The translations under genes were made by a program, and so were the position numbers. A DNA stretch of 35,897 nucleotides from CAYOHY01 sp964403885 (GTDB lineage Bacteria; Actinomycetota; Coriobacteriia; Anaerosomatales; PHET01): positions 1-35,897 of the forward strand of contig CAYOHY010000019.1 in the NCBI GenBank assembly GCA_964403885.1. The letters run 5' to 3'. Positions 16,586 through 25,757 of the stretch are shown one piece after another. The stretch's first letter is position 1, and every line of letters begins with the position of its first letter. The notes beneath the pieces are model-generated. The model did no database searches and was not told where the DNA came from. It worked only from the letters and a program-made list of their open reading frames with translations.

Positions 16586-19567
16586 ATGACACGGACGCTA
16601 CACCGCCATTCCGGCCTGAAGCGCTTCCTGTCAGCGTGGATCGCACTGGCGTTCCTGCTCTCGCTCACCAGCGTGGGCTACGCCGCGAACCCCAAGACAT
16701 CGGCGCCGTCGGATGCCGTTGCCGCGGCCACGAGCGCGCCCGCCGCCAGAGCGGCCGACAAGGCCGCAGCGCCTTGGCGCTCGAAGGTGGCCGCTCCCGT
16801 GACCACGGAGCCGACATCTGAGAAGGCCCCGGGCAGTGGCAAGGCGAAGAGTTCGTGGAAGGAGCTTCGCGCTACAGCGCCGGTCGCAGAGTCGACCAAG
16901 AAGGCTCCGGCCGCGAAGACAGCCGTGTTGTCAGCGGTGCCACCGGAGACCACAGAAGGCAATCCGCCTCTGTGCGTAGGTGGCCTGAGGATCGATGAGG
17001 AAGACCTGCCGGGGCCCGGCGGGTCCACGACGTTCCCACACGAGATCGATGGCCGGGACGTCCATATCACGGTGACGGTCCATGAGACCGAGATGGGGCC
17101 CGAGTTCGACTGGTCGAGTGATTGGCCGGTCACGCGCGTGGTGGCAAAGGGTGGCCGCCTGGGTGCCAACGTCTACTCGTACGGCACCGCCGGCGCCACG
17201 TCCGACACCGGACTGCACTGTCCGATGAACCCGAGTGAGAAGTGGGCGGGCATCAGCCACATCGACTTCTGCTTCGTTCATCCCGCCGAGCTCAAGGTGG
17301 TCAAGTACGAGGACCTCAGCAAGGACGGCGAATGGGACGAGGGCGAGCCCATGCTCAGCGGCTGGACGTTCATGGTCCACAACGCCGACCACATCAAGAT
17401 CGCCGAGGCCACCACTGACGAGCATGGCGCAGCCACGTTCGAGGGTCTGGCGCCCGGCACGTATCACATCCATGAGGTCATGAAGGACGGGTGGACCGTC
17501 ACGACGGATCCCTACCCGGTCCCCGTGACTCTGGCCTCCGGCGACGAGAAGACCGTGAAGGTGGGCAACGCCCAGATGACCGGTCTGACAGTCGTCAAGT
17601 TCCACGACATCGACCGCGACGGTCGTCACGGTGAAGGTGAACCTGTACTTGAGGGTTGGACCTTCAAGCTGTATCTCGGCGAAGTTCTCGTTGCCGAGGG
17701 TGTGACGGACGGTGACGGCGAGGTCGTGTTCGACAAGCTCGACCCGGGTCACTACACCCTGGTCGAGGTGGTGAAGGAGCCGTGGTACGCCGTCACGGAG
17801 CTGCCGTTGCACCTTGAGCTGGCCGCAGGCCAGCCGATGATGGTGCACGTGGGCAACACCTACGACGTGCAGAAGCGCTTCACCCTGACCTATCCCGACA
17901 AGCCCGCTGGCGTGGGGGCATGGGTCCAGTACACGGTCGACGGCGGCCAGGCGATACTGCTTCCGCTGCCGGCAGGCGAGGGCTCGGCCTACACCGCGGC
18001 GATCGACGTTCCCTACGGTTCGACGATCGCAGGCCAGTGGGTCGCGAGCTACGGCGCGGAGGTCATACCCATCGCGCCGTTTGGTCCGGAGACCCTGACC
18101 AAGGATCTCATCAACGCATTCACCTACGACCCGACCGTCACAGGTTCGAAGTTCAGCGACCTGAATGACAACGGTGTGTGGGACGAGGGCGAGCCCGGAC
18201 TCCCGGGTTGGACCATCAACCTCTACCGCATGGTTCCGGCTGTCATCGGTGCCAACACCATCGATGCGGTTCCGGTGTCCGGTGTGTGGGAGCTCTTCTC
18301 GAGCACCGTGACCGGCGAAGGCGGCGCCTACAGCTTCCCGGGCCTGCCTCCCGGACAGTACAAGGTCGAAGAGGTCCTACAGCCCAACTGGACCCAGACA
18401 CTGGCACCCCAGCCGTTCATGGTGTCTGCTGAGGCAGGGGCATCGGGCCTGAACTTCGGCAACCATCGCGACGACATCGTGAAGACGTTCCGCCTCAACT
18501 ACGCGAACCCGCCTGAAGGCACCACCTTCAGCGTCCGCTTCGCCATGGGCGACAAGTTCACCACGCTCGACCTGGCGCCAAGCGAGGGTTCCTACGAGGC
18601 GACCGTCGCGTTGCCTGCCGGCTCGACGATCAACTACGTCGCGTGGCTGGCGTCCAACAACGGTCAGTCCTTCACCCTGTCAGAGGCCGAGATGTCCGAG
18701 ACGCTCGAGCGCGACACGCTCAACGAGTTCACGTACACCGCAAGCCTCTCCGGACACAAGTTCGCCGATGACAACGGCAACGGCGTCTGGGACACCGCGG
18801 GTGACACTCCCGAGTTGGGTCTCGCGGGCTGGACGATCGGTCTGTACCGAGTAGGCGCAGCGATCACGCCGTCGGCGCTTCCTGCGCCTGCGGCGGGTGA
18901 CGCGCTCGTCGCCCAGACGGTGACGGGTGAGGGCGGCGCCTACAGCTTCAGCGGCCTGCTTCCCGGCACGTACTACCTCGCCGAGGACCCGCAGGACGGC
19001 TGGGAGCAGACGGTTGCACCCACCGGCACGTTCGTTGTGGCCGCGGGAACCGCACTGGCGGATCTCAACTTCGGTAACACGCAGATCGCGGGCTTGAACC
19101 TGATCAACCTGATCAAGGACGCCGACAAGACGACCGCCAAGCCCGGCGACATCATCACGTATCGGCTGCGGTACTTCCTGGAGCCGCTGAGCGACCCGCT
19201 CGCGCCTCCCATCCCCATCATCGACGACTACGACGAGCGCTATCTCACGCCGGTCGATGTGGGCGACGGTGTGGTGGCTGACGGCAAGATCACATGGACC
19301 GACAACCAGACGCTCACCGCCGACGAGACCGCCGAGATCACCTACACGATGCGCGTCAGAAGTGACGTCGCGACCGGCACGGTGATCGACAACGTCGCAC
19401 TGGTCGACGTGCTCAACCGTCCCACCGACGACTGGTCGGTGAAGGTGGTGGGCGAGGACGCGTTCCTGCCGTTCACCGGTGGCGATTGGCTCGTCCTGTT
19501 CGCCGCATTCGCGTTGGCCCTGACCGGCGGCGTGCTGCTGCGCAAGCTCGGTCGCATCGGGTCGTGA
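16586..19567 (+). CDS. LPFTG-anchored surface protein with SdrD_B-like and DUF11-like domains
   Basis: 993 aa from the ATG at 16586, 9 bases after AGGAGG and aligned with the homologous ATGACACGG start of the second gene; a GTG three bases earlier is possible. Signal peptide 1-33 ending VGYAANP. A low-complexity Ala/Lys/Pro stretch runs to about 115, then a domain ending KWAGISHIDFCF. SdrD_B/prealbumin-like repeats begin near 234, 332, 518 and 720, with DxNxxxxxDxGEP-type calcium loops and a GWTxxLY strand. An unnamed domain occurs twice (about 426 and 632; PYGSTI/PAGSTI core). A DUF11-like domain starts near 833. LPFTG at 961-965, a membrane helix and the tail RKLGRIGS complete a sortase signal. 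Probably an adhesin or wall stalk. Confidence 0.92.
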   Translation: MTRTLHRHSGLKRFLSAWIALAFLLSLTSVGYAANPKTSAPSDAVAAATSAPAARAADKAAAPWRSKVAAPVTTEPTSEKAPGSGKAKSSWKELRATAPVAESTKKAPAAKTAVLSAVPPETTEGNPPLCVGGLRIDEEDLPGPGGSTTFPHEIDGRDVHITVTVHETEMGPEFDWSSDWPVTRVVAKGGRLGANVYSYGTAGATSDTGLHCPMNPSEKWAGISHIDFCFVHPAELKVVKYEDLSKDGEWDEGEPMLSGWTFMVHNADHIKIAEATTDEHGAATFEGLAPGTYHIHEVMKDGWTVTTDPYPVPVTLASGDEKTVKVGNAQMTGLTVVKFHDIDRDGRHGEGEPVLEGWTFKLYLGEVLVAEGVTDGDGEVVFDKLDPGHYTLVEVVKEPWYAVTELPLHLELAAGQPMMVHVGNTYDVQKRFTLTYPDKPAGVGAWVQYTVDGGQAILLPLPAGEGSAYTAAIDVPYGSTIAGQWVASYGAEVIPIAPFGPETLTKDLINAFTYDPTVTGSKFSDLNDNGVWDEGEPGLPGWTINLYRMVPAVIGANTIDAVPVSGVWELFSSTVTGEGGAYSFPGLPPGQYKVEEVLQPNWTQTLAPQPFMVSAEAGASGLNFGNHRDDIVKTFRLNYANPPEGTTFSVRFAMGDKFTTLDLAPSEGSYEATVALPAGSTINYVAWLASNNGQSFTLSEAEMSETLERDTLNEFTYTASLSGHKFADDNGNGVWDTAGDTPELGLAGWTIGLYRVGAAITPSALPAPAAGDALVAQTVTGEGGAYSFSGLLPGTYYLAEDPQDGWEQTVAPTGTFVVAAGTALADLNFGNTQIAGLNLINLIKDADKTTAKPGDIITYRLRYFLEPLSDPLAPPIPIIDDYDERYLTPVDVGDGVVADGKITWTDNQTLTADETAEITYTMRVRSDVATGTVIDNVALVDVLNRPTDDWSVKVVGEDAFLPFTGGDWLVLFAAFALALTGGVLLRKLGRIGS

Positions 19568-19615
19568 TCCATCGATCGAGTGAGACTCAGGCGTGACTGA
19601 CGCAATGACGACGTG

Positions 19616-19641
19616 CGAGGGGCCGCGGAAGCGGCCCCTCG
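19616..19641 (+). terminator. Hairpin terminator after the first LPFTG gene
   Basis: Perfect arms CGAGGGGCCGC / GCGGCCCCTCG around a GGAA loop, about 50 bases past the stop. No T-run, but very stable. Confidence 0.65.
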
Positions 19642-19773
19642 TCGCGCCATAGGCACCGCTCGCGGATTTGTGACGAATATCACCGATTAGATGATGTTCG
19701 AGCACGAGCACGGGGGAAGTAAGAACATGAGGACGCTCTAATGAGTCCTCACGGCACACCGCCGGTTGACACA

Positions 19774-19899
19774 TCTCACAAGCGTCACATGAGTCACGGG
19801 AAGCTAAGAGCCGTCGGTTGTCTCGGTCACTGGTCAAGGCCGACGGGGAGCTAATTGTGAGACCGACCCGCGCACCATTGCGGGTCGGTCTTTGTGTTT
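19774..19899 (+). promoter_or_regulatory. Structured RNA leader, copy 2, with intrinsic terminator (riboswitch-like)
   Basis: P1: TCTCACAA (19774-19781) pairs with TTGTGAGA (19855-19862). Inside lie GTCACGGGAAGCTAA (from 19793), stem CCGTCGG/CCGACGG (19811-19817, 19840-19846) and GGGGAGCTAA. The loop TCGGTCAC (19823-19830) can pair with GT-GA-GACCGA (19857-19866). The terminator arms GACCGACCCGC (19861-19871) and GCGGGTCGGTC (19880-19890) are perfect and are followed by TTTGTGTTT. The loop pairing and the terminator need the same GACCGA strand, which is the logic of a transcription-attenuation riboswitch. The ligand is unknown. Confidence 0.65.
19861..19899 (+). terminator. Intrinsic terminator inside leader copy 2
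   Basis: 11-bp perfect stem with an 8-base loop and a following TTTGTGTTT. It lies 66 bases upstream of the gene start, so it must be conditional for the gene to be expressed. Confidence 0.8.
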
Positions 19900-19902
19900 C
19901 CA

Positions 19903-19952
19903 CCTACCGCCCCGCGCGCGGCGAGAGCGTCTTCCGACACGGAAGCGGTAGG
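19903..19952 (+). promoter_or_regulatory. Possible Shine-Dalgarno-masking helix of the second LPFTG gene
   Basis: CCTACCGC (19903-19910) is complementary to GCGGTAGG (19945-19952), which includes the start of the GGAGGTG ribosome site. It parallels the masking hairpin before the first LPFTG gene, although the sequence used differs. Confidence 0.4.
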
Positions 19953-19964
19953 AGGTGAATGGCG

Positions 19965-20728
19965 ATGACACGGTCACTGTACCGTCGCGACAGCGTATTC
20001 ATGCGCTTCGTGTCTACACTCATCGCCCTGGCCTTCACCCTGTCCATCGCTGGACCTGGCTTCGCGGCCCCCGCAGCGTCATCGGATCCCACACCGGCTC
20101 CGACGACAGCGGCACCCGCCGAGCCTACCGGCGCGCTTCCCGGCCCGGTGCCGTCAGACCCGGCGGTCACTCCTGATCCTTCAGTAGTGGCTCAGCCGAC
20201 GACGGCGGACCCCGGATCACGGACATGGGGGAACGGTCAGCAGGCCAAGAAGGCTACTCGCACAAACTCGACCGACAAGTCGGCACCAGCGGCCGCCCCA
20301 ACTGTGACGGGGGGCATCACAGCCGCAGCACCGACTGGGGGGAGCGTACAGCTCACCCTGGAGGGTTACCGGACAAGCCCGTCGACCAACTGGACCACGG
20401 GCAACCTGGGCAGCCAGTATCGCGAAGGCGACTGGGTGCCCTATCGTCTGATCGTGGACAACTCGAACGGCTCGAGCGCTTACACGATGCCGACCTTCGC
20501 GTTCGTCTACGACCACTATTCGAGCACCAAGAACGCCATCGGCGTCGACAAGACGCGCTCGTGGAAGGCGTACTACACCTCCACGCAGCCCGCCGCAGGT
20601 GACTCGAACGCGCCCGCCGGCTCAGCGATCTCGCCGAGCTCGCAAGACGCGCCCTATCCCAGCGGCTCGTACGGTTCGTCCGATCTGCTCAGGACGAGCT
20701 TCCCCGCCGGCACGCTCGTGGTGCCCGC
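19965..20728 (+). CDS. Second LPFTG surface protein, N-terminal part (interrupted by assembly gap)
   Basis: 254 complete codons, then the assembly gap. The ATG at 19965 lies 9 bases after the GGAGG core and matches the start of the first surface gene (ATGACACGG); an ATG six bases earlier sits too close to the ribosome site. The signal peptide is paralogous to that of the first protein (RFVSTLIALAFTLSIAGPGFAAPA). A Pro/Ala/Thr-rich linker follows to about residue 115, then a beta-rich domain I cannot name (SVQLTLEGYRTSP to SRSWKAYYTSTQP-like strands). The frame enters the gap as GTG-CCC-GCN. The continuation is the fragment after 20828. Confidence 0.85.
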
Positions 20729-20828
20729 NNNNNNNNNNNNNNNNNNNNNNNNNNNNNNNNNNNNNNNNNNNNNNNNNNNNNNNNNNNNNNNNNNNNNNNN
20801 NNNNNNNNNNNNNNNNNNNNNNNNNNNN
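20729..20828. other. Assembly gap (100 N)
   Basis: Exactly 100 N, a placeholder length. The flanking reading frames join into one gene only if the real gap length leaves remainder 2 on division by 3; 100 leaves remainder 1. The gap falls where the unnamed PYGSTI-type domain begins, so repetitive sequence shared with the first surface gene may have broken the assembly. Confidence 0.95.
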
Positions 20829-23800
20829 TCACCGTGCCGTACAACAGCACCATCTCGGCGATCTCGTGGTACGTGCGCTACGGCGGACAGAACATCCTTC
20901 TCGGCACATCGGGCGATGAGACGCTCACAGCCGACAAGACCAACAGCTTCACCTACGACTCGTCGGTCGCCGGCATGAAGTTCGCCGACGACAACGGTGA
21001 CGGGCTCAAGGGTGCGAGCGAGGCCGGGCTGCCCGGCTGGACCATCGTCATCAAGCGCGTTGTCGACTCCGTCGAGACGACCTATGCGCAGACGGTGACG
21101 GGCGCGGGCGGGGCGTACAGCTTCGAAGACGTGCTCCCCGGCTCGTACAAGGTCTACGAAGTCAACCAGGCCGGCTACCTCAACACCGTCGCTCCGGTAG
21201 GGGCGTTCTCGGTGGCCAACGGTTCGCACGTGACCGGCAAGGACTTTGGCAACCTGCTCGTCAACTCGTCGATCACCATCGAGAAGTCGGGCGTGGCGCA
21301 GGCCCACGTGGGTGACACGATCAGCTACACGATCGTGGTCACCAACAACGGCAACTACACGCTCACAAACGTCACGGTCACCGACCCCAAGCTCGGGCTG
21401 AACACCAATGTCGGCTCGCTTGCCCCGGGACAGTCCGTGACGCTCAACCCGACCTACACCGTTCAGGCCAACGATCCCGACCCGCTCCCCAACACGGCGA
21501 GCGCGCTGGGCACCACGGTCTTTGGGGGCTCGGTAACCGCTGAGGACGGCCACTCGGTCGACATCCTCAAGCCGGCCATCGGGATCGTGAAGACCGCATC
21601 GCCCACCATCGGCGTCGGTCCCCTGGGCGTGACCTACACCTATGAGGTCACCAACTCCGGCGAGGACACCCTTACCGGCGTGTACTTCACCGATGACAAG
21701 ATCGCGAGCATCCCGGGCGCTTCCATCGGTACGCTGGCCCCCGGCCAGACCGCTACCGTGACCGCGGCCGCCACGCTCGACGTATCGACGCGCAACATAG
21801 CCAGGGCCTACGGCACCGACGCGCTGGGCAAGACGGTCAGTGCGCAAGACGGCGCCTCGGTCTCGGTGTATCACCCGTCCATCCAGATCGTGAAGAGCGC
21901 CGATCCCACGGTCACCCTGCCCGGTGGCCTCGTGACCTATACCTATATGGTCACCAACACGGGTGACATCGCTCTGCACGATGTAGCCGTCACCGACGAC
22001 AAGCTGCCGGGCGTCATCGGCTTCATCCCGGTGCTCGGCATCGGTCAGACCGTACCTGTGAGTGTCACGACGGCGCTCACGCAGTCCACGCACAACGTGG
22101 GCACGGCGGTCGGCTACTACGGCGAGGCGGAGACGCAGTTCTTCGGCTCCGTGTCGGACACGAGCGACGCTGATGTCCTCGTGGTCAATCCGTCGGTCCA
22201 GATCCTGAAGTCCGCGGCGCCCAGCCCGGTCGTCAACGGGACCACGGTCACCTACACCTTCGTGGTCATCAACACCGGCGACGTGCCGCTCTATGACCTC
22301 AAGGTCGAAGACCCCACGCTGGGGTTCTCGGACACGATCGCCACTCTGGGCGTCTCGCAGCAGACCACGCTGACCACCTCGGTGAAGCTCACCGAGACCA
22401 CCGTCAACGTGGCGGGAGTCACCGGCCACGACCAGTACGACCATCCGGTCTCCGATACCGACGATGAGCGCGTACCGGTGTACAACCCGTCGATCTCACT
22501 CGTGAAGACCGCGGGGAGCAACAACATCCTCGCCGGTGAGACCGTCACGTACACGTTCGAGGTCAAGAACACCGGCGACATCGCGCTGAGCGACGTCGTG
22601 GTCGACGATCCCACGCTGGGCATGACCCACAACGTGGGCGCGCTGGCTGTGGGTCAGACGGTCTCGTTCACGCACGACTCGGCGATCTCGGTCGATACCA
22701 CCAACGTGGCCACCGCCACGGGCGACTACGGCACCGCCGAGACGCCGTTCTTTGGCTCGGTCTCCGACACCGATGACGCGTTCGTGAACGTCATCGCCCC
22801 GTCGGTCAAGATCGTGAAGACCCCGTCGGCCAGCCCGGTCATCGCGGGCACGGCGGTCACCTACACCTTCGTGGTCACCAACAACGGCGACACGCCGCTG
22901 GTCGACCTCGTGGTGGACGACCCCACCATCGGCTACGTGGGCACCATCGCTTCGCTGGGCGTGGGCCAGAGCGTGACGCTTGAGTCCCAGCCGGTCGTGC
23001 TCAACGCGACCACCAGCAACACGGTCACGGTCGAAGGGTTCGACACCTACGAGCACCCCGTCTCCGATGACGACACGGTGCGCGTGCCGGTCTACAACCC
23101 GTCCATCTCGATCGTGAAGACCGCGGGCAGCGACAACATCCTGTCCGGTGAGAACGTCACCTTCACCTATGCGGTCACCAACACCGGCGACATCGATCTG
23201 TTCAACGTGTCGGTCACCGATGACCCGTTCGGCTTCGTGGGCAACGTCGGCGATCTGGCGATCGGCCAGACCAAGACGCTGACCCTCACCGAGCCCATCT
23301 TCGCCGACCACGTGAACACCGGTACGGCCACCGGCTACTACGGAACCCCGGACACCCAGTTCTTCGGGTCGGTCCAGGCATCCGATGATGCAGCGGTCAA
23401 CGTGGTCAGCCCGGCCATCACCATCGACAAGTCGGCATCGGCGCCTGCGGTCCTCAAGGGCGGAGCGGTCACCTACACCTACGTGGTGACCAACACCGGC
23501 GACGTCACGCTCTACAACGTGGCCGTCACCGACGACAAGCTCGGCACCATCGGCACTATCGCCGAGCTGGCGCCTCAGGGCTCCGCGACGCTCACGTCGA
23601 GCACCAACCTCGATGTCACCACCACCAATACCGGTACGGCGACCGGCGCCGACGAGTTCGGCCATGAGGTCTCGGCTTCCGATAAGGCCTACGTCCAGGT
23701 GTTCTCGCCTGCGATCGGCATCGTGAAGACCGCTGATCCCACGGTCATCCTGAGCGGCGAGACCGTCACCTACACCTACGTGGTGACCAACCTCGGCGAC

Positions 23801-24811
23801 ATCGAGCTCACCGGCGTGGTCGTCACCGACGACAAGATCGCCGGCACCATCGGCACGATCGCATCGCTTGCCCCCGGCGCGAGCCAGACGCTTACTGCGT
23901 CGGCCCCTGTCGCGGTCGATACGGTGAACATCGCGAAGGCGGTTGGAACCTACGGGCTCGCCGAGACGCAGTTTGGCGGCACGGTCGAAGCGACCGACGA
24001 TGCATCGGTCGACGTGGTCGCACCCGCGATCAGCGTCGAGAAGTCCGCATCTCCCACGGAGCTCGTGGGTAGCGGCGACGTCACCTACACGTACACCGTC
24101 ACCAACACCGGCGACGTGGACCTGTTCAACGTGACGCTCACCGATGACAAGCTGGGCGTGGTGGGCACGCTCGAGTCCCTGCCTGTCGAGGGCTCCAGCA
24201 CCTTCACCTCGACCGCCACCATCTCCGAGTCCACCACCAACACCGTCGTGGCCGTTGGCACCGACGCAGTGGGACATGAAGTCAGCGACTCCGCTCAGGC
24301 CTTCGTCGACGTGGCCCTGCCGTTCACGCCTCCGGACGTGACCATCGACAAGTCCGCCGACAAGACTCAGGCCGATCCTGGCGACACCGTCACCTACACG
24401 CTGACCTACCGCAACCTCGGCCCCGGCGTGGCGCAGGACATGACGATCGTCGATGACTTCGACGAGCGCTATGTGACCGTCACCGACGCGGCCGGCGGCA
24501 CGGTGGCCGGCGGCAAGATCACGTGGACCGTCCCTGGGCCGCTCTCGCCCGCCGATGGCCCGCAGACCATCACCTACAAGGTCCGCATCGATAGCGACCT
24601 GCCTGCGAGCGTCACTCAGATCCGCAACGTCGTTGTCATCACGGAGCCCACGGACTCCGATACCACCAACAACAGCGACTCGTGGACCGTGGACGTGAAC
24701 CAGCCGTTCCTGCCGTTCACCGGTGGCGAATGGACGCTGCTCGCGCTGGCCGCGCTTCTCGCTTCCGCCGGCGGCCTGCTTCTCAGGCGCGCCAGCCGCG
24801 TGGCCTCGTAG
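20829..24811 (+). CDS. Second LPFTG surface protein, C-terminal part, with eleven DUF11-type repeats
   Basis: About 1,326 codons after the gap, with no true start inside. It opens in the second half of the unnamed domain (VPYNSTISAISW), followed by one SdrD_B-like repeat (KFADDNGDGLKGASEAGLPGW). Next come ten DUF11-like repeats of about 102 aa, each starting like xIxIxKSA and containing VTYTYxVTNTGD and a VTDDKLG strand, then a longer eleventh wall-proximal copy (DDFDERYVTV). QPFLPFTGG, a membrane helix and the tail RRASRVAS form the sortase signal. The repeats probably act as a rigid stalk. The wall-proximal domain matches that of the first surface protein. Two terminators follow. Confidence 0.92.
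21272..24337 (+). repeat. Tandem DUF11 coding repeats with a two-unit (about 612 bp) period
   Basis: Ten in-frame repeats. From the second onward they alternate between two types. One type ends with a YYGxAETQFFGSVSD-like strand (repeats 3, 5, 7 and 9), the other with a DxxGHxVSDxD-like strand (2, 4, 6, 8 and 10). The conserved Ile codons of repeats 3, 5, 7 and 9 begin at 21881, 22493, 23105 and 23714, giving intervals of 612, 612 and 609 bases. The array therefore probably grew by duplicating a two-domain unit. Confidence 0.85.
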
Positions 24812-24847
24812 CTCGCGTTTGAGCTCGTTGGCCAGGCGAGCTCACTT

Positions 24848-24878
24848 GGAGGGGTCGCCCCACGGCGGCCCCTCCTTG
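24848..24878 (+). terminator. Terminator of the second LPFTG gene
   Basis: A 12-bp stem at 24848-24859 and 24864-24875 with one T-G wobble and a CCAC loop, followed by TTG. It lies 37 bases past the stop. Confidence 0.75.
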
Positions 24879-24891
24879 TGTGCCCGGACAA

Positions 24892-24929
24892 AGCGAAAGA
24901 CCCCGGTGTCTCCACCGGGGTCTTTCGCT
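24892..24929. terminator. Bidirectional terminator between convergent genes
   Basis: A perfect 17-bp stem with a TCTC loop. Its arms are A/T-rich at the base (AGCGAAAGACC / GGTCTTTCGCT), giving T-containing runs on both strands. It serves the LPFTG gene on the plus strand and the metalloprotease-like gene on the minus strand. Confidence 0.85.
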
Positions 24930-24980
24930 GAGAGTCGCGCGAAGAGGCTGGCCAGTTGCCTCGTCACGTGTTCGCTGTGT

Positions 24981-25520
24981 CTACCTGGGCGGGATGTTCT
25001 CGCCCCAGTCGATACGACCGTTGTCGCGCCAGTCGATGACGTGCCAGACCTCGTGGTTGAGGATGCGGCTCAGGCTGGCGGTATGCGTGGGGCTGATCAC
25101 GATGCGGCCGCTGCGGTAGTACGCGACCGCCTGGTAGCCCTGCGCGTTGCCGATCTCGACGGTCGTGCCCTTGAGGATCGGGTGCGCCGCGATGAGCCCG
25201 GCGAGGATCGACTGTGCCTGCGCGAGCTCGCTGCCCGCAGGAGCGCTCACGGTGACGGCGCCGGCGGCGATCGCGCTCTTGCGGCGAGCGGCGGCGACGG
25301 TGGCCTGGCGCTTTGAGGCCGGGCTGGAGACGGTGTTGGCGGTCGCGGTCTGGACCGTGAACTTCACGGCGGTGCCGCTGGTGGCCGCAAGCTGCGGCGT
25401 GTAAGGCGAGTAGGTGGCCGGCGCCGGAGCGGCGGTCATCATGACGATAGCCGCGGCACACGCGGCGGTGACGGCCAAGACGGCCGTTACGGGCAGAAGA
25501 CGAGCTGCGTACTGCTTCAT
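24981..25520 (-). CDS. Secreted or anchored HExxH metalloprotease-like protein under c-di-GMP riboswitch
   Basis: 179 aa from the ATG at 25518-25520, preceded by AGGGG; an upstream GTG adds three residues only. N-terminal hydrophobic helix at about 7-32 (signal or anchor), then an Ala/Thr-rich linker to about 90. A compact C-terminal domain holds HEVWH at 156-160 inside RILNHEVWHVIDWRD. His156 and His160 would bind zinc and Glu157 would act as general base; Glu174 or an Asp nearby could be the third ligand. The domain is short for a protease, so activity is unproven. The leader contains a c-di-GMP-I riboswitch, and the gene is convergent with the second LPFTG gene and divergent from the sortase. 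A role in trimming surface proteins is inferred from this context. Confidence 0.8.
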   Translation of the reverse strand: MKQYAARLLPVTAVLAVTAACAAAIVMMTAAPAPATYSPYTPQLAATSGTAVKFTVQTATANTVSSPASKRQATVAAARRKSAIAAGAVTVSAPAGSELAQAQSILAGLIAAHPILKGTTVEIGNAQGYQAVAYYRSGRIVISPTHTASLSRILNHEVWHVIDWRDNGRIDWGENIPPR

Positions 25521-25533
25521 GCGATACACCCCT

Positions 25534-25627
25534 GGGACGAGCCTCGGTGCACAGCGACCCGGCTCCTCCCTGAGCGTCTTACTCGCTGGGCGGAAACCGG
25601 GTCGGAGTGATCCGACGGTCTCGTCCC
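25534..25627 (-). promoter_or_regulatory. Candidate expression platform of the c-di-GMP riboswitch
   Basis: On the RNA, GGGACGAG (25627 to 25620) directly follows the riboswitch core and is the exact complement of CUCGUCCC (25541 to 25534), which abuts the AGGGG ribosome site. A smaller hairpin GTCGGA/TCCGAC (25601-25616) lies between them. Formation of the long helix could block ribosome access. The sign of regulation cannot be read from sequence. Confidence 0.45.
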
Positions 25628-25718
25628 GGCGGTCCGGCTGTCGTGGGAAGGGGAACCTTCCTTTAGACCCGTGACTTTGCGAAGCGGAGCTTTCGGTCCG
25701 CTGTGCCTTTATCGGGGA
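25628..25718 (-). promoter_or_regulatory. Cyclic-di-GMP-I (GEMM) riboswitch
   Basis: Read on the minus strand. GATAAAGGC-ACA-GCGGA is followed by a GAAA tetraloop (25691-25694), the partner TCCGC, and TTCGCAAAGTCACGGGTCTA (the conserved CGCAAAG.CACGGGTCTAA block, 25660-25681). A GGAAGG/CCTTCC hairpin and GACAGCCGG (25634-25642) come next. Order and spacing match the GEMM-I consensus, including the GAAA loop and the A-rich internal loops. It lies about 110 bases upstream of the metalloprotease-like start. Confidence 0.85.
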
Positions 25719-25757
25719 GCACGTATCGATGTGCGGTTTTCAACTCTGACACCTGTG

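Noticed and set aside
19669..19684. CRP-like palindrome TGTGA-N6-TCACC upstream of the second LPFTG leader
   Set aside because: Nine of ten consensus positions match, but there is one instance, no convincing promoter beside it, and no counterpart before the first LPFTG gene. Kept as a curiosity only.
19682..19689. A sigma-28-like ACCGATTA before the second LPFTG gene
   Set aside because: No TAAA element lies 15-16 bases upstream.
16422..19871. The twin leaders as c-di-GMP-I (GEMM) riboswitches
   Set aside because: They share the words GTCACGGG and an AGCC/GGGG-rich 3' part with GEMM, but lack the GGC-AAA-CC...GAAA...GG-CGCAAAG arm that the 25.7 kb riboswitch has.
21272..24337. CRISPR or non-coding tandem array
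   Set aside because: The periodicity is in-frame protein repetition (DUF11), with diverged units and no short identical direct repeats or spacers.
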